Shown here: positions 8,738 to 17,292 of the stretch, one piece after another
Numbering within the stretch: position 1 is the stretch's first letter
Layout of the letters: each line of letters starts with the position of its first letter
Assembly: GCA_016932895.1 (NCBI GenBank)
Contig: JAFGCA010000289.1
Span: 1 to 64,000 of the forward strand
Direction of reading: 5' to 3'
DNA length: 64,000 bases
From: Sedimentisphaerales bacterium
GTDB taxonomy: Bacteria > Planctomycetota > Phycisphaerae > Sedimentisphaerales > SG8-4
Translations under genes and position numbers: made by a program
Notes under the pieces: generated by a model
What the model was told of the DNA's origin: nothing
The model's database searches: none
Seen by the model: only the letters and a program-made list of their open reading frames with translations

Positions 8738-9855
8738 AAGCGTGACGCGTGGGTTGCGAATCCGCCCGACATGTTCGCCTGCGTGAAGGGCGATGGGCGC
8801 TCGGAGTTGAAGGACGGGAACCGCGAAATACGCGGACTACAGGAAAACAAGAATTCAACAAGTAGCAGTGCGAAAAGTGATTTTGACGAAGACTCCGCGC
8901 TTCGCGCAGGTTGCGTACGGCCCCCTCCATGGCCCCGTTTGTTTCTTTGTCACCAGCGATTCCTCCACCGGCCGGGTTTGCCTTCGCGTCTTCCGCGTAT
9001 TTCGCGGTTCAAAACATGTGGATTCCCGCCTGCGCGGGAATGACGGAGTCCACATCTGCGTTCATCCGCGGTTTCAAAGCCGTGACCCGTGATCCGTGGC
9101 ACGTGAGATTGCTTCGCTGCGCTCGCAATGACAGGAGCGAATCCGTGTCAATCTCGTGCAACAGCGACTTTTCCCTTGACGGCCAATACGAAAGCCTATA
9201 TAGTACATAGACAACTATAGTGAACCCCAAGCTGAGACTGACGATCATGGACAACAGACCCGGGCCGGCACCGGGAAACTCTAAGCACCAAGCTCGAAAT
9301 CTGAAACAGATTCGAAAGACCAATGATCGAAACACCGGAAACGCAGAACAAAGCCAATTCGCCCGGGCCGCTGCGCCAAACGAACCCAATTTCGCGGCTG
9401 GGCAGGAAGCACCACGGAGACACCGAGAGCACCGAGATGTATCTAAATGCAATTGTAATAAGGAATTAGGTCTTATGCCCTGTGGCCTCCGCGTCTCTGT
9501 GGTAAGTAACCGGACCCGGCGGGAAACGAACCCAATTCGCTCGGGCTGGTCGGCGCCGGGAAATCCAAAGCTCGAAAGGCAAACGATCGAAACGCGAAAC
9601 AAAGCCAATTTGGGCGATTGGGTATTGGAGGCGGCCGGTACGCTCGATGCCGAGGCGCCAGATGTCAAACAAACCCAATTTGCCGACGGCGGGCAAGCAC
9701 CACGGAGGCGCGGAGAACGCGGAGATGGATGTAAATGCAATTGGAACAATGAGTTAGATATTATGCTCTGTGTCCTCTGTGTCTCGGTGGTCAGCAACCG
9801 GGCCAGCGAGGTGGCCGGGGATGTGAAACGAAGCCAATTTGGTGGCGGAGATGGG
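8738..9855. repeat. Repeat-rich intergenic region with two ~100-bp direct repeats and AACRAAGCCAATTYG units
   Basis: 1.1 kb with no supported gene. It holds REP-like pieces common in environmental genomes: GATTCCCGCCTGCGCGGGAA near 9018 and a GATTGCTTCGCTGCGCTCGC segment near 9109. It also holds six units of the form AAACRAAGCCAATTYG (near 9346, 9378, 9524, 9597, 9666 and 9825). Two roughly 100-bp direct copies lie at 9411-9510 and 9699-9798, each starting ACCACGGAG, holding TAAATGCAATTG, and ending in the complementary CTSKGTGGT. Open frames through it are composed of the repeats and are not believable proteins. Confidence 0.75.
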
Positions 9856-11286
9856 TCAGCCTTTGACGCAGATCAGGGGTTCGAGGCGGGCGACTTTTCG
9901 GGCCAGGCCGGCGGTTTCGGTGGCATCGACGACGGCGGTCACGTCCTTGTAGGCGCCCGGGGCCTCTTCGGCGACGCCGCGAAGCGAGGCGCCGCGAATG
10001 AGGATTCCCTTTTGGGCCAGGCTCATGACGACGTCCTTTCCGTGCCAGCGTTTGGTGGCCTGCTTTCGGCTCATGGCCCGGCCGGCGCCGTGGCAGCAGG
10101 AGCCGAAGGACAACTCCATGCCGGTCTCCGTGCCGGCCAGGATGTACGAGGCGGTTCCCATGGTCCCGCCGATGAGCACGGGTTGGCCGGTCGCCCGCAA
10201 ATCCTCGGGCAGCGACGGATGGCCCGGGCCGAACGCCCGCGTGGCGCCCTTGCGATGGACGTAGAGCTTTCTCGGCTTGCCCTCGACGGTGTGCTGCTCG
10301 ACCTTGCAGGTGTTGTGCGAGACGTCGTAGAGCAGCCTCAGATCGGCTTTGGGCAGGAGTTTCTCGAAGACCTGCCGCAGAAGATGCGTCAACACCTGGC
10401 GATTGGCCACGGCGCAGTTGATGCCTGCGCACATCGCGCCGTAGTACTGTCGGCCGAGGTCGGACTGGATCGGCGCGCAGGCGAGTTCGCGCTGCGCCAG
10501 CTCGATCCCGGCGCTCTGGGCCGCCTTGATCATCTTCGGCAGGAAGTCGGTAGCGACCTGATGGCCCAGGCCGCGCGACCCGCAGTGGATGCTCACGACG
10601 ACGTCGTTGAGATGCAGTCCGAACGTCTCGGCGATCTGCCCGTCGTAGAGGGCCGAGATACGCTGCACTTCGAGGTAGTGGTTGCCCGAGCCGAGCGTGC
10701 CGACCTGCCTTTCCTGGCGGTCTTTGGCATGGTTGGAGACGTAGCGCGGCTGGGCGTCGGCCATGCGGCCGTTCTCTTCGGTGTGGGCCAGGTCCGCGCG
10801 GGTGCCGTAGCCGGCCTCGACGGCCCACTCGCCGCCGCCGCGCAGCATCTCGTCCATCTCGATCGACGAGAGCTTGAGCTTGCCCTTGCTGCCGACGCCG
10901 GCGGGGATGCGCTGCGCCAGCAGGTCCGCGAGGCGCTCTTTCACCAAGGCGACGTCTTCGGCGGTCACTTGCGTGCACAGGGCTCGCACCCCGCAGGCGA
11001 TGTCGAAGCCGACCCCGCCGGCCGAGATGATCCCGCCCCGGTCCGGATCGAAACCGGCCACGCCGCCGATGGGAAAGCCGTACCCCCAGTGCGCATCCGG
11101 CATCGCATAGGACGCCTGCACCACGCCCGGCAGCGAGGCCACGTTGGCCGCCTGTTTGCAGACCTGCTCGTCCATCCCCCGCATGAGCTCGTCATCGGCA
11201 TACACCACCACCGGCACCCGCATGCTCCCGAACGGCTCAATGACCCACGCACACTCGGAGCGGCGTTTGACCTTCTCGGCGTACAT
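9856..11286 (-). CDS. rtcB: RNA-splicing ligase RtcB
   Basis: 476 aa, the usual length. RtcB joins 2',3'-cyclic phosphate or 3'-phosphate ends of RNA to 5'-OH ends, using GTP and Mn2+. The metal-site Asp and Cys are in GGVGFDIACGVRAL (Asp95, Cys98), further metal ligands are in LGSGNHYLEVQ and VSIHCGSRGLGHQV, and the guanylylated His is His399 in SCCHGAGRAMSR. The start follows GAGGTCGT. The archease gene lies 106 bp upstream on the same strand, the classic pairing, as archease promotes RtcB guanylylation. No RtcR-type regulator is seen. RNA repair or tRNA ligation in the cytoplasm is the expected role. Confidence 0.97.
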   Translation of the reverse strand: MYAEKVKRRSECAWVIEPFGSMRVPVVVYADDELMRGMDEQVCKQAANVASLPGVVQASYAMPDAHWGYGFPIGGVAGFDPDRGGIISAGGVGFDIACGVRALCTQVTAEDVALVKERLADLLAQRIPAGVGSKGKLKLSSIEMDEMLRGGGEWAVEAGYGTRADLAHTEENGRMADAQPRYVSNHAKDRQERQVGTLGSGNHYLEVQRISALYDGQIAETFGLHLNDVVVSIHCGSRGLGHQVATDFLPKMIKAAQSAGIELAQRELACAPIQSDLGRQYYGAMCAGINCAVANRQVLTHLLRQVFEKLLPKADLRLLYDVSHNTCKVEQHTVEGKPRKLYVHRKGATRAFGPGHPSLPEDLRATGQPVLIGGTMGTASYILAGTETGMELSFGSCCHGAGRAMSRKQATKRWHGKDVVMSLAQKGILIRGASLRGVAEEAPGAYKDVTAVVDATETAGLARKVARLEPLICVKG

Positions 11287-11392
11287 ACGACCTCACGATA
11301 TCAAATATCAAAACTCAAATAGCAGAATTGTAGAATCCCGGCGCGCCGGGATGACTTTCGTATTGTCGCTCGTTGACAGTAACAGAATGCTA

Positions 11393-11815
11393 TCACACGT
11401 CGACGATGCACTGGGCGAGCCAGTGGCCGGCGCGGTCCTGCTCGACTTTCAGATCGGCATACGTGGCGGCCTTGACCTCGACGGCGGGCTCGTGCCGGAC
11501 GGGATCGACCGCTTCGCCCCAGGCCGTCGCGCGCAAGCCGCCCTCGACGCGCGCGATCTCAAACCGGCAGAACAACATGTTCCGCGTTCCCATCTCGCAG
11601 AGCAGAGCGCTGAGCCAGCCCACCAGGAGCAACCCGTCGTCCTCTTCGGCGCAGGTGATCGTCACCGCGTCTTTCGGCTCAATCCTCTCTAAGTCGGTAA
11701 CGATCGACGTCATGGCCAGGGCGGCCTGGGCAAACGCTTCTTCCCGCGTCGGCCCGACGCCGCGAATCCCCATGTCCGCCGGATGCGAGTACAGTTCCCA
11801 GTACGCAGAGTCCAT
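11393..11815 (-). CDS. Archease (RtcB activator)
   Basis: 140 aa. The archease signature is clear: YWELYSHPADMGIRGVGPTREEAFAQAALAM at the N-terminus and a conserved acidic region, EEDDGLLLVGWLSALL, in the middle. Archease binds Ca2+ through acidic residues and stimulates multiple turnover by RtcB. The chosen ATG at 11815 gives the family's usual start; the frame stays open upstream but has no archease similarity there. The ribosome-binding site is weak. It lies directly upstream of rtcB, so the two probably form one RNA-repair transcript. Confidence 0.93.
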   Translation of the reverse strand: MDSAYWELYSHPADMGIRGVGPTREEAFAQAALAMTSIVTDLERIEPKDAVTITCAEEDDGLLLVGWLSALLCEMGTRNMLFCRFEIARVEGGLRATAWGEAVDPVRHEPAVEVKAATYADLKVEQDRAGHWLAQCIVDV

Positions 11816-12069
11816 GGCAAACACCCAACAGATGCGTTTCCTTTTCGCTCCATGGTACCAGGCGCCGGCCTCTTGCGAAATGGCGCATTTCGGGAATTTG
11901 CCCGGTCGGGCGTCGAGAGATTGCTTCGCTTCGCCGGCCATGCCGGGGAGGACTCGTGCCCGTCACTGCGCGCGGCGCAGCAAGCCTGCCCCCGCGAAAG
12001 CGGAGGGAGCAATCTCCTCTTCGCGATCGTCGCAAGACTCGCGGACTACAGCACCGAAATTCTGCGATC

Positions 12070-14394
12070 CTACAGCGCCGGCAGCTCGGACGACCACCCG
12101 GTCTCGTTGCCGGCGGCGTCCCGCGCTTTGACGCGGAAGGTGGCGAAAACGTGCTGGCCGCCGAGTTGCACGGTGTAGGTGCGTTGGCTCTGCCAGCCGC
12201 TGGTGAAGCCCGACTCACTGGTGCACCAGAAGTAGTACTGCACCGGTCCGTTCTCGTCGGTGGCCTCGACGGCCGTCATCGTCGCGTGGTAGTTGAAGCT
12301 GCCCCCGCCAATGCGGACCTTCGTGGGTTCGATCTCCCAGGCCAGCGGGTTGGGCGTCGGCGGCAACATATCGACGGTCGCTTCGTCCGAGTAGTTCGTC
12401 GCATTGCGGGCGGGCGACTTGTCGCGGGCGCGGACGCGGAAGGTGTACTGTCCCTCGGGCAGATCCGTGACCTCGTAGCTACGGTCGTCCTGCCAGGCGC
12501 TGCTGTAGGCGGAATGGGACGTACACTCGAACTGGTACTCGACGCCGTTTTCGTCCGCGGCCTCGGTCGCCGTCATCCGGATCGAGCCGGTGCCGGAGCG
12601 GTTCGGCTGAACCTCCCACGTCAGCGGGTTGGGCGTCGGGGCCAGAAAATCCTCCGGCGGCGTGGTCGCCGGCAACGGGTCCGACCACTGCGTCTCCTCC
12701 TGGTTCCCGCGGTTGCGGGCCCTGACCTGATACCAGTACGTGGTCTGCGGGATCAATCCCGTGTCAACCCAGCGCGGTTGTTCGTCGGGCCCGAACCGCA
12801 GCCAGCCGCTGTTGAATTCCGGATGGAACGACTCTTCGAAGTAGTACTCGACCCCGGTCCCGTCGGTGCTGGTGGCGGTCGTGGCGATCATCTCGATCGA
12901 GTGCGGATCGGTCGCCACAGGCGGGATCTCCCAGGTCATCGGGTCCGGCAGCGGAGGCGTGCCCACCTGTGGTTTCGCCCGCCAGCTCGTCGCCAGAATG
13001 GCGAAATCGTTGAAATCGACCACTGCGTCGCGGTTGAAGTCCTCGGCCAGGAGATCGTCGGCCACGGCCCAGCGCCGGCCCAGCCGCTGCAGGTCGAGCG
13101 GCCCGACGCGTCCGTCGTGGTCCAGGTCGGTCGGCTGTCCCAGATTGGCCGGGGAAAGGCTCGCCTGCGGCGTGCCCCCGTAGGCGCCCGCGTTGATGCG
13201 CTGCCCGTGAGGCCACAGTTCCGCCGACCAGTCCGAGTTCGGATAACCGGCGTCGATACCGGGACTGCTCGTCGCGTCGATCACCCAGCGGCGCGCTTGC
13301 GGGTCCCACCGGCCTACCGGCGAGCGCAGGTGGTAATCGCCGTTGATCCACACGTCGTCGCCGGCCTCGGCGGTACCTTGATTCTCCCAGTACCCGTCCG
13401 TGGCAAATTGGGGATCCGCGAGGACGTCGCGGTCGTCCCAGGTCGCGCCGCCGCCGAGATTGCCGCCGCCGTTGGACCCGAATACATTGTAGGCGTGGTC
13501 GGACGGGCCGTAGATGCCGCCGGCGCTGGTGGCGGTGTTGAAGGCGATGATATTGTTGCGCACGGTGCCGAGGCAGCGATAGAGGCCGCCGCCGAAATCG
13601 CCGGCGACGTTGCCCACAATCGTATTGCTCACGATCGACTGCGAGCAGTTGTAGAGGCCGCCTCCGTCGCGTTCGGCGCGGTTGCCGGCGATGACGTTGT
13701 GGCGAATGTTGCCTCCGCAGTTGTAGAAGCCGCCGCCGTGGGTGCGGCTGTAGTTGCGCAGGATGACGTTGCCGGTGACCTCGCCGTTGCAGAAGTACAG
13801 GCCGCCCGCATCGCCGTTGTCGGTGATGACGTTGCCGGTGATCACGCCGTTGCAGAAGGCCAGGCCGCCGGCATTGAGCGAAATCCTGTTGCCCTCAATG
13901 CGGGCGTCGCACATGTAGACGCCCTCTCGAGCGTTGGACTCAATAACGTTGTTCACAATCGCCGGGCCCGCGCCGTCGGCGCCTTTGATTCCCGGCCCGC
14001 TACAGTCGCGGATGACGTTGCGGGCAATCGTCGGCGACGTGCCCACGCAGGAGATTCCCTGTCCCGTGATGGTGAAACCTTCGAGCACGGAGTCGCCGGT
14101 CTCCCCGAAGTCAAAGGTCACGCTGGGCGCACCGGCGCCGACGATGACCGTCGCCTGCACCACGCCCGCATCGTCGGGATCCTCGCTGCGTAGCGTCACG
14201 CGCCGGCCGTTGAAAAAGACGTCTTCCGCGTAGGTCCCTGTCCTGACGATGACGGTGTCACCGTCCCAGGAATTGTTGAGCGCCTCCTGGATCGTCTGAA
14301 AATCGGCCGGACCGTCGTCGTCAACCGTGATCGTCCGAGCCAAGCACGGAACCGCCAGCAGGCATACAACCGATATCGCAATGAGCCTTTTCAT
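12070..14394 (-). CDS. Secreted right-handed beta-helix protein with dockerin-like pair and three Fn3-like modules
   Basis: 774 aa with a signal peptide (RLIAISVVCLLAVPCLA). Residues about 20-330 form a parallel beta-helix with repeating turns such as NVIRDCSGPGIKG, NVITDNGDAGGLYFCNG and NTIVGNVAGDFGGGL. Then come a pair of dockerin-like calcium loops (DLDHDGRVGPLDLQRLGRRW and DFNRDAVVDFNDFAILATSW) and three related modules of about 95 residues, each with NPLTWE/DPMTWE, GVEYQFE and SGW motifs. The second start codon of MGVDMKR was chosen because GGAGG abuts the first. The dockerin pair is internal rather than terminal. Probably an extracellular polysaccharide-related protein; no catalytic residues can be assigned. 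The subtilase gene lies 111 bp upstream. Confidence 0.88.
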   Translation of the reverse strand: MKRLIAISVVCLLAVPCLARTITVDDDGPADFQTIQEALNNSWDGDTVIVRTGTYAEDVFFNGRRVTLRSEDPDDAGVVQATVIVGAGAPSVTFDFGETGDSVLEGFTITGQGISCVGTSPTIARNVIRDCSGPGIKGADGAGPAIVNNVIESNAREGVYMCDARIEGNRISLNAGGLAFCNGVITGNVITDNGDAGGLYFCNGEVTGNVILRNYSRTHGGGFYNCGGNIRHNVIAGNRAERDGGGLYNCSQSIVSNTIVGNVAGDFGGGLYRCLGTVRNNIIAFNTATSAGGIYGPSDHAYNVFGSNGGGNLGGGATWDDRDVLADPQFATDGYWENQGTAEAGDDVWINGDYHLRSPVGRWDPQARRWVIDATSSPGIDAGYPNSDWSAELWPHGQRINAGAYGGTPQASLSPANLGQPTDLDHDGRVGPLDLQRLGRRWAVADDLLAEDFNRDAVVDFNDFAILATSWRAKPQVGTPPLPDPMTWEIPPVATDPHSIEMIATTATSTDGTGVEYYFEESFHPEFNSGWLRFGPDEQPRWVDTGLIPQTTYWYQVRARNRGNQEETQWSDPLPATTPPEDFLAPTPNPLTWEVQPNRSGTGSIRMTATEAADENGVEYQFECTSHSAYSSAWQDDRSYEVTDLPEGQYTFRVRARDKSPARNATNYSDEATVDMLPPTPNPLAWEIEPTKVRIGGGSFNYHATMTAVEATDENGPVQYYFWCTSESGFTSGWQSQRTYTVQLGGQHVFATFRVKARDAAGNETGWSSELPAL

Positions 14395-14505
14395 ATCAAC
14401 ACCCATCCTCCACTAACCCTGCGTTGGATTCCTCAAGAGCCAACACATACCTCTCATTCCGGTCGAAGCGCGCCCACCACGGCAACGCTTACAAGCAACG
14501 TATTT

Positions 14506-16743
14506 CTACGGGGACGGATTCTGATACACGCGCCCCGCCAAACACAGATTTCCGAACAGATCGACGCAGGCGACGGTGTTGCCCAACCAGTCTCTGACCG
14601 CGAATCCGCCGCCGCTGACTTCGCAATGGGACAGCTCGTTGAGCTCGCCCCGGATACACATGTTCCCGTCGAGGTCGATGCAGCCGACCACCTCCTGCTG
14701 CGGCCCGTGGATGACGAAGGCCCCGGCCGGCACGTCGCACTCGGCCCCGGTCGTAAGCGCCCCCTGGAGAACGAGGTTGCCGGCATCGTCGAACTCGGCG
14801 ACCGTCTGGCCCAGGTGCCCGACGATACCGAGAACCGCCGTGCCCGAGGGAACCGCGACAAACCCGCTCCCATCGGTCGCCAGCGAATACGGCTGATCGT
14901 ACTGCGGCAGGCCGGCGGCCCAGACCGTGACCAGCCAGGTCCCTTCCGCCGGGTTCTCCACGCAGACCTGCTCGACGTTGTTCGTATGGTCGGCCCGGAC
15001 GCGCTGCGCCGGCTCGGCCGGCAGATAGGCATCCAGCGTCCAGGGATAATGCCGCGTCCCGTCGGGCCCGGTCACCACCAGATCCAGATCGTTCACCAGC
15101 GCGTGCGCCGCCAGCGGATCGGCCGGCCAATCGTCCCAGACCAGCGTCAGCTTCAGTTCCGAGGCGCCCGGGGCCACCGTCACCGTGTACAAGTCCCGCT
15201 GGCCCTGCTGCATGACCCGGTCTTCCACGACCGTATCGTCGATCGTGTCGGCCCGGACCAGATCGATGGATCTCCGGCCGTCGATCAAGCCGTACCCGTG
15301 GACATAGTCCGGGCCCGGAGCCCCGAGGTCCGTGGCCGTGTGCAGCAGAATCGCCTTGATCGTGGCCGGTCGCGGGTCGCTGCCGTGCGTGGCGCGCCAA
15401 TCCTCCAGGATCAACGCCATGGTCCCCGATACGGACGGCGCCGCCAGCGAGGTCCCGCAGGCCCCCCCGTAGCGATTGGAAGGCAGCGTGGACCAGATTT
15501 CCCCGTCGCCGGCTTCGCACCCCGGGGCCACCACGTCCGGCTTGATTCGCCCGTCCTCCGTCGGGCCCTTGTTGCTCCAGGGCCACAACGAGTCGTCGTC
15601 CGAGTTGGTCGCGCCCACCGTCACGACGTTCTTGGCCACCCCGGTGCACAGAATGGTGGCCCAGCCCCCTTCGTTGCCGGCGGCCCAGGCCATCGAGATC
15701 GGCTTGCCCAGGGCCCCCCGCACGATGGCGTCCAGCGCCGCGGCGTAATCCTTGTAGACGTGCCACTCGACCTTGCCCCAGGAATTGTTGGCAATGTCGA
15801 TGTCGTACATCTCGATCGCGTCCTGGTACTGGGCGCGCAGCTCGCTGACGCTGTCCCAGCTATGGTAGGACACGACGGCCGCGTCGGTGGCGATCCCTCT
15901 ATACCGGCGATTGGCCAGGAGGGCTCCGCTGCCGGCCATCGTTCCGGCCACCTGGGTCGCATGGTCGCCGACCGGCCAGGCATCGTCGATATTGACCACG
16001 CGCCCGCTCAAGTCGCCGTGGGTGGTGTCGGGATGCTTGGATTCCCACTGCCCGATGATGACGCCGGAACCGGTCAACCCGTACGGGGCCAGTTGAACCG
16101 CGTTGATGTTGATCGCGGCGCGGACCCCGTCGTTCAAATCCACCGACGGCGAGAGCTGGTCGATCCACTTGACCGCCTCGCACGAGGCCAGATCCGCAAT
16201 GGCCGTGACGGGCATATGACAAACAACGCTCTCGGCCTCGCTGCTCTCAACGACCGTACCGCCCCGCTCCCGGATCGCGCGGATCCCGGACGCCGGAGCG
16301 ACGTCCTTAAAGAACAACACCGTCAGCCGCGCCCGGCCGTCGTCCGTCAGCGAATACGCGCTGACGCCCTCTGCCGCGATCGGCGGCGCGAGCTTGTCGA
16401 CGGCCCGGATCTCCGCGACCGCGCGCACGCCCGGCAGGGCCGCGATCTCGTCCAGCTTGTCGGCCCGGACCCCGGCCAGCCACGACCGCTGCGGAAGATA
16501 CGAAAGCAGACGCACACCCGTCCGGATAAATCCCACCCGACGCTCCACCGTCGGAACGTTCTCCATCTGGAGGATGACGTGAATTCTCTCCGAACTCCCG
16601 CTCCATCGCGCGCGCAGCGATGCGCTGACTCCCACCGCCGGCACGAAACGCCGCGACTTGAGAATCACCTCATCGCCGCCGGGCGCAGGGCTCGCACACA
16701 GCAGGGCAACCAGCACGCCGAAAAAAGCGCCCACCTTCTTCAT
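14506..16743 (-). CDS. Secreted S8 (subtilisin-like) serine peptidase with Glu at the catalytic-Asp position
   Basis: 745 aa with a signal peptide. The S8 fold is shown by the His motif GDHATQVAGTMAG (His261), the oxyanion Asn in WAAGNEGG (Asn357) and the nucleophile in GACGTSLAAPSVSG (Ser432). At the place where S8 enzymes have a catalytic Asp (IG.WD), this protein reads VIIGQWESKHPDTTHGDL, with Glu234. After the protease domain come a P-domain-like region (LKLTLVWDDWPAD) and a repeat-bearing tail with three copies of a GN(L/M)(V/C)(L)..G pattern. The start follows GGAGGAGTAATACCGTT. Extracellular or periplasmic; possibly co-transcribed with the beta-helix gene downstream. Confidence 0.9.
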   Translation of the reverse strand: MKKVGAFFGVLVALLCASPAPGGDEVILKSRRFVPAVGVSASLRARWSGSSERIHVILQMENVPTVERRVGFIRTGVRLLSYLPQRSWLAGVRADKLDEIAALPGVRAVAEIRAVDKLAPPIAAEGVSAYSLTDDGRARLTVLFFKDVAPASGIRAIRERGGTVVESSEAESVVCHMPVTAIADLASCEAVKWIDQLSPSVDLNDGVRAAININAVQLAPYGLTGSGVIIGQWESKHPDTTHGDLSGRVVNIDDAWPVGDHATQVAGTMAGSGALLANRRYRGIATDAAVVSYHSWDSVSELRAQYQDAIEMYDIDIANNSWGKVEWHVYKDYAAALDAIVRGALGKPISMAWAAGNEGGWATILCTGVAKNVVTVGATNSDDDSLWPWSNKGPTEDGRIKPDVVAPGCEAGDGEIWSTLPSNRYGGACGTSLAAPSVSGTMALILEDWRATHGSDPRPATIKAILLHTATDLGAPGPDYVHGYGLIDGRRSIDLVRADTIDDTVVEDRVMQQGQRDLYTVTVAPGASELKLTLVWDDWPADPLAAHALVNDLDLVVTGPDGTRHYPWTLDAYLPAEPAQRVRADHTNNVEQVCVENPAEGTWLVTVWAAGLPQYDQPYSLATDGSGFVAVPSGTAVLGIVGHLGQTVAEFDDAGNLVLQGALTTGAECDVPAGAFVIHGPQQEVVGCIDLDGNMCIRGELNELSHCEVSGGGFAVRDWLGNTVACVDLFGNLCLAGRVYQNPSP

Positions 16744-17292
16744 AACGGTATTACTCCTCCGTGCCCTCGCGCGAGTTCATTTCTGCAAAAACCCCCATGG
16801 TCGTACTACACCAGGCCCGGTGCCGGTCGGCCCGAAATACCCGGTTTCACTTTTCGCGGCCTCCGCCTCAATGCAAGGCCGCCACGCTTTGACCGGCACG
16901 CCGCGTGTACACCGCAAGCATGCAGGCCACCGCTGGCCTTACGAATGTCCGGCGTCGCAGAGGCGGTCCGACCCCGGTCCGCCAAAACACTGCACCGCCT
17001 ACCCTTGTATTTTACCATATTTGGCCCGCCATTTCCAGCCGAATCACAGGCAATGGCCGCACGAACGGCTGCGACCGTGTTCCCGACGCCGAACGGCCTT
17101 ATTATAGGCCCTCGTGGCTTTGCCCCCGCCGTGAGGAGCCGGCGCGGCGCCGGCGGCGGTTTTTGCTATGGTTCGACCGTGTCAACGAGTAGACTACAAC
17201 CTGCATAGGCCGGAGGAGCCGTGTGTATGGCGGCCCGCTGCTCGTGCCAGCAAAAGGGGTAAGGGAATTTCAAGCGGTCTTCGGAGAACACC
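16744..17292. other. Intergenic region between divergent genes
   Basis: 549 bp separating the subtilase gene (minus) from the mechanosensitive channel gene (plus), so it must carry both promoters. No clear promoter, hairpin or gene was recognised. GC-rich throughout. Confidence 0.4.

Noticed and set aside
9018..9062. Possible small gene around GATTCCCGCCTGCGCGGGAA
   Set aside because: The sequence is a well-known type of dispersed palindrome in environmental genomes and gives frames in several directions.
9220..11322. Long plus-strand frame running from the repeat region across rtcB
   Set aside because: Its first part is translated repeat DNA and the rest is antisense to rtcB.
11956..14193. 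Very long open frame on the plus strand opposite the beta-helix gene
   Set aside because: Arg/Val-rich with no family features; it mirrors a real minus-strand gene with signal peptide and dockerin motifs. A high-GC antisense artefact, as are the long plus-strand frames over 14626-17208, 21941-24634, 25561-27153 and 27553-29490.
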